Below, one piece after another: positions 60,122 through 64,000 of a DNA stretch of 64,000 nucleotides; within the stretch, counting starts at the first letter, position 1; each line of letters opens with the position of its first letter. The position numbers and the translations under genes were made by a program. Below the pieces are notes generated by a model, which made no database searches, was not told where the DNA came from, and was given only the letters and a program-made list of their open reading frames with translations. The stretch comes from Owenia fusiformis. Its lineage: Eukaryota > Annelida > Polychaeta > Sabellida > Oweniidae. The DNA is taken from the NCBI GenBank assembly GCA_903813345.2, contig CAIIXF020000010.1, forward strand, positions 37,005,425-37,069,424, in the 5' to 3' direction.

Positions 60122-60888
60122 TTAGTTATCAACATCACCTGAAAAGATTTTATCTATGAAATCGTTGACTTCATTATCTGTCATATCATCGTTAATTTCG
60201 TCATCTGATTCTTCGTTATAAATGTCTACCAACTCTTGTGGAAGAATGGCATATGGATTTTCAAGTTCGCCATTTTCTAGGATCCATCCATTTTCTGCTG
60301 GAACAAGGGCTGACCTGCATGGAGGAAGGAGACTGATGTCTATCCCATCATAGTTGTTGTTGATAGAGGCTTGAGGTTGAAATCTGTTCGCAAAATTTAT
60401 GTATCGTACATGATTGATGTCTGTTTTTTCTTTTCCCTGTACATGATGCACACAAATCTTTCGAGTTCTTGAAGATGCCTTTGGTCAAGAACTGTAGATT
60501 TTCCAAGTTCTTGAAAGATTGCATGCATGACCTCCCTCTTGATCAGCTGTTTCAGAGGGTTTATTCTTCCCTTTCTCATGAAGGCACTGGTGGTATCACA
60601 CCCTGTAAAACAGTGGATACCGATCAGGGTGGCTGTGATTGGATCACCCAAACCTGCTGCAACTGTCTTCACATCAATGAGGTGCCTCTTGTTTGAAACT
60701 CCAGTGTCAAACAGTACTTTGAGAAGTAGGTGTTTGCTGTAATGTAGCAGGAGTATGAGTACATATGTGTCTGGAGATCTGACAAGTATAGTCTTGGTAT
60801 CAGCCTCTTGGTCTATAAAGGACCCGGAGAGAAGGTGTAGAGGTAAAATGCAGCCACTGCTAGTGAAAGGTCCCAAAACTAGTCCCAA
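60122..60888 (-). pseudogene. PIN/FEN-like gene copy, left arm (decayed)
   Basis: Reading the minus strand, segments EADTK, ILVRSPDTYV, LFDTGVSNKRHL and IGIHCFTGCDTTSAF are followed after a -1 shift by DINHVRYINFANRF, and the copy ends FSGDVDN then stop at 60122. Compared with the right arm it lacks about 17 residues after EADTK and about 30 residues in the C-terminal part, and its N-terminal region breaks off near 60825. Its C-terminal end is intact where the right copy has a stop. The family is found, from memory, as many uncharacterised proteins in marine invertebrates. Resemblance to FEN/PIN nuclease motifs is my inference. Confidence 0.6.
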
Positions 60889-61917
60889 AAATTGGAAAAA
60901 CTTCCTTCAAATAGCAAAAACAAAATTCAGCTTTTCCAACTTATCCTCCCAGAATGGAAGAAGGACAAATATGCAAAAAAATTCAGAACACACCAATTTA
61001 CTTTGTCTGTCAGGAGAAGTGCTTCTTACTCACAAGTGATGGGCCACATGTTGATAGTGAGGAAGTCCTAGACCTAAGGTGCAACCATGATGAAGCTGAC
61101 ACAAAAATCATTCTCCATGCTTTATATGCATCAAGGCAGGTGGGGTCTGAGGCCAAGACCATACTTGTCAGATCTCCAGACACAGATGTACCCATACTCC
61201 TGCTACATTACATCAAACACCTACTTCCCAAAGTACTTTTTGACACTGGAGTTTCAAACAAGAGGCGCCTCATCGATGTGAAGACAGATGTAGCAGGTTT
61301 GGGTGATCCAATCACAGCCACCCTGATCGGTATCCACTGTTTTACAGGGTGTGATACCACCAGTGCCTTCATGAGAAAGGGAAAAATAAACCCTCTGAAA
61401 CAGCTGATCAAGAGGGAGGACATGCATGCAATCTTTCAAGAACTTGGAAAATCTACAGTTCTTGACCAAAGGCATCTTCAAGAACTCGAAAGATGTGTGT
61501 GCATCATGTACAGGGAAAAGAAAAAACAGACATCAATCATGTACGATACATAAATTTTGCAAACAGATTTCAACCTCAAGCCTCTATCAACAACAACTAT
61601 GATGGGATAGACATCAGTCTCCATCCTCCATGCAGGTCATCCCTTGTTCAACATTGTAAAAGATGTAACTACCGGGCTTACATATGGAAGCAGTCTCACA
61701 AAGCCCAAATGGATATACCTTCTCCAGCAGAAAATGGATGGATCCTAGAAAATGGCGAACTTGATATACAATGGGCTGAAAATCCAAATGCCATTCTTCC
61801 ATAAGAGTTGGTAGACATTTATAACGAAGAATCAGATGACAAAATTGATAATGATATGACAGATAATGAAGTCAACAATTTCATAGATGAAATATGTTCA
61901 GGTGATGTTGATAACTA
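60815..61917 (+). pseudogene. PIN/FEN-like gene copy, right arm (longer, decayed)
   Basis: On the + strand the similarity begins near 60820 and includes KNWKNFLQ, then (after two probable frame changes near 60920 and at the A-run near 60975) IYFVCQEKCFLLT, CNHDEADTKIILHALYAS, ILVRSPDTDVPILLLHY, LFDTGVSNKRRL and IGIHCFTGCDTTSAF. After another -1 change near 61525 it continues DINHVRYINFANRF, QHCKRCNYRAYIWKQ and PSPAENGWILENGEL. A TAA at 61802 interrupts where the left copy has glutamine, and the frame ends GDVDN then stop at 61917. It cannot make a full protein without repeated recoding. Acidic motifs EAD, DTD and GCD are in the order seen in FEN-type nucleases. Confidence 0.6.
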
Positions 61918-63740
61918 ACAATGTTCAACTGCTTGAAGCAAATGTTGAATTGAATACTCAAGCAAAATGTATTGGTGAAGTTATTCAAAAACATATTGGT
62001 CGAACATATTAATCATTATTGAATGTTGTCAAGCATATTGACTGAATGTTGTCAATTGAATGTTTAGTCATCGCTATTGCTTACGTATATCCTAAAGCAT
62101 ACAGATTAAATGCTTATAGTTTTATGCTTAGAAACTAAATTACAAACAAAAACGAAATGATTACTTTATGGATATCAAACCTAAGTGCATCTCAGGATAA
62201 AATGCATATACTGAAATCATTAAAACTAGGTGGATAATATATTTCAATTATGTCAAATTAAAATAGGTGATTATTGCATAATATGAATATGTTTTTGTAA
62301 TATTTTCAAAAATGATGACAATCCAAAATATCTCTCTTGTAGTGTTGTGACAACCTTCTAAAACATATATTTTGATTTCTAAGATGTCTAATAAATATAC
62401 TATTGTTATTAGCTACACCCTCAAAAAAGTGTTAACATTTCAATTATATGTATAATATGCAGATTTTGATGTGTATAATCAACATGAGAAATTTTGGAAT
62501 GGAGGCTGTAATAGTTTCTGAAATATCACTATTTGAGAAAGTTTCAGGTAAAAACCTTTCTTTTCGCAAATGGGGAGGGGGGGGTATTTATCCCTGGATG
62601 GCGATGAAGAATTATCAATATTGTGCAATTCTTATGTTATTATCTTAGCTCAATAGTCAAATTAATTTCTAAAGCCTAAAAACATTTAATAAATATGTCA
62701 TTGGGTCATGTAATTTTTACTTCATGGCGACATTCCGAAAATGCTGAAATTGAACCTTGAAAATACCTTAATTATTAGATATAGAATGGACAAATCTCAA
62801 TTATATGTCTTTTATGCAAAGTATGATGTGTATAATCACCATGAGAAATTTTGGAATGTAGGCTATAATAGTTTCTGAAATATAGCTATTTGAGGAAGTT
62901 TCAGGTATAGACCTTTATATTCGAAAATGGGGGAGGGGGAAGTTTATTTGTGCCTGGATGGCGATGAAGAATTATCAATATGGTACAATTCTCATGTTAT
63001 TATTTTAGCTTATATAGTCAAATTATTTTCTAATGCCTAAAAACATTCAATAAATATGTCATTGGGTCATAATGTCATTTTTACTTCATGGCGACATTCA
63101 GAAAATGTTGAAATTGACCCTTGAAAATACCTGAATTATTATCTTTAGAATGGATTAATCACCTGATTTGTATGAATTTTTCAAATTTTACTTTTACATA
63201 CCTGTTCATTACCAATGCCAAAAATGAAGATGATCAAATAAATACTTCTTTAGTTATAAGCATTTGTCATAGTACCCCCAAGAATTTGTCGTCAAGGGGG
63301 GTAAAACTCAAAAATGACAACTTTCGCACCAGAAATTGATGTTAGACTGAGTGGATTCTAATGTAGGATGATGATATGGTTATATTTAAGCAATAAAATT
63401 ATCCCCAGCTCCCGACCCCGACCAACCTTGCTATACAGCCCACTATATGGTTTCGAAAATTGTTTATCAACTTTGAAAATTAATTTTTTTTGAAAATGTG
63501 ATTTCTGATTTCCCAAAATCACAAAAAGTGAAATATCTTTTTTTTGTATTGGACAGATAACATTTCCTTTTACTGGTCATATTTTAATTTGGATAACTAT
63601 TAGATGCATAAGGGTTATATGAAAATTAAACCACTAAAATAGATGTAATTTAAGTTAAAAGGAACTTTCTACTATACCCGCCATGCTATCTGACCCGAAC
63701 GAGCCACCTGGAGGTGAAACTGGTAACTAGCTACTCGCAT

Positions 63741-64000
63741 ATGTGTTTTTGCTAAAGGACATTGAAGAAGGATGTAACAAAATATAGCAATTATCTAGTT
63801 TATGAGTATTGTTTTGTGGTCAAAACTGTTACTTGGGGAGGACACTCATGATTGGCGAAATGTAAAAACATTAAGATTGATTTACTGATTGACCTAATTA
63901 GAATATTTTTTATTTGAAATGGAAAGTTTACAGTATTTATAATTTCAAAATGCATATTTTGGTGAATCTTGTCTCAGTTTGAATAATTTATTTATGTTTA
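63741..64000. other. AT-rich DNA, nothing recognised
   Basis: No exon, repeat or regulatory signal seen in the final 260 bp. Confidence 0.5.

Larger units (their letters stand above)
58586..63445. mobile_element. 4.86-kb palindromic (foldback) element carrying two gene copies
   Basis: The left end tagtgggctgtatagcaagg and the right end are inverted, and the arms stay alignable from the ends to near the middle (left to about 60825, right from about 61090). Each arm has an outer noncoding part of about 1.5 kb, including an internal duplication of roughly 360 bp (near 59080 and 59440 in the left arm), and an inner part with a decayed gene pointing outward. The central 260 bp is unpaired. The flanks suggest a short TAT-type target duplication (2-4 bp; the exact length is ambiguous because the ends are A/T). 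I cannot assign it to a known superfamily. Confidence 0.8.
58493..63740. mobile_element. 0.4-kb MITE split by a 4.86-kb nested insertion
   Basis: The outer ends (atgcgagtag at left, ctactcgcat at right) and their neighbouring sequence match the reverse complement of the element at 19471-19884. The inner junctions are at 58585/58586 and 63445/63446. The host element here is otherwise about 390 bp. Confidence 0.8.

Noticed and set aside
58692-63339. Matching 72-codon frames at 58692-58910 (-) and 63121-63339 (+)
   Set aside because: They are the same outer-arm sequence of the giant palindrome seen twice. Their similarity reflects the inverted duplication, and no domain or start context supports a gene.

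Overview
This is an AT-rich animal (metazoan) genomic window: split exons with GT/AG introns, dispersed inverted-repeat elements and many minisatellites, and no operons. I infer a marine invertebrate, most likely a lophotrochozoan such as a mollusc, from the repeat style and from the gene. I cannot name the species.

The only host gene I can support is on the + strand, from 26458 to at least 56569. It is a neural cell adhesion molecule of the NCAM / Fasciclin II / apCAM type. Fourteen consecutive exons encode five Ig domains and two fibronectin type III domains, two exons per domain. Every domain boundary falls in a phase-1 intron, and the 14 exons sum to 2115 nt (705 codons) with all phases compatible. 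The signal-peptide exon is not found and is probably upstream. After the last FN3 exon (ends 39081, phase 1) several downstream exons all accept phase 1, so they look like alternatives: a very large exon for a hydrophilic Asn/Asp/Glu/Lys-rich tail of about 640 residues with no membrane segment (42891-44812), a GPI-anchor exon (47252-47343), a 39-nt cassette (53066-53104), a possible short basic terminal exon (53239-53345), and a transmembrane exon (54308-54515) followed by a cytoplasmic exon (56510-56569). The rest of the cytoplasmic tail should lie beyond the window or in exons I could not see. A 9-nt microexon candidate (28588-28596) lies inside Ig2.

Positions 1-26457 hold no recognised exon and are probably first-intron or upstream DNA. 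They contain about 20 copies of one dispersed repeat of roughly 150-200 bp, minisatellites of 17, 26, 36 and 54 bp, and several MITE-like elements with terminal inverted repeats. The introns contain more of these, plus an antisense fragment of a retroelement-associated protein (30119-30517).

The last 6 kb (58493-63740) is the most unusual non-host region. A palindromic element of about 4.86 kb (58586-63445) has inserted into an older 0.4-kb element whose unoccupied relative is at 19471-19884. Each arm carries a decayed copy, pointing outward, of an uncharacterised gene whose conserved acidic motifs resemble FEN/PIN-like nucleases. Both copies share the same -1 frameshift at an A-run.
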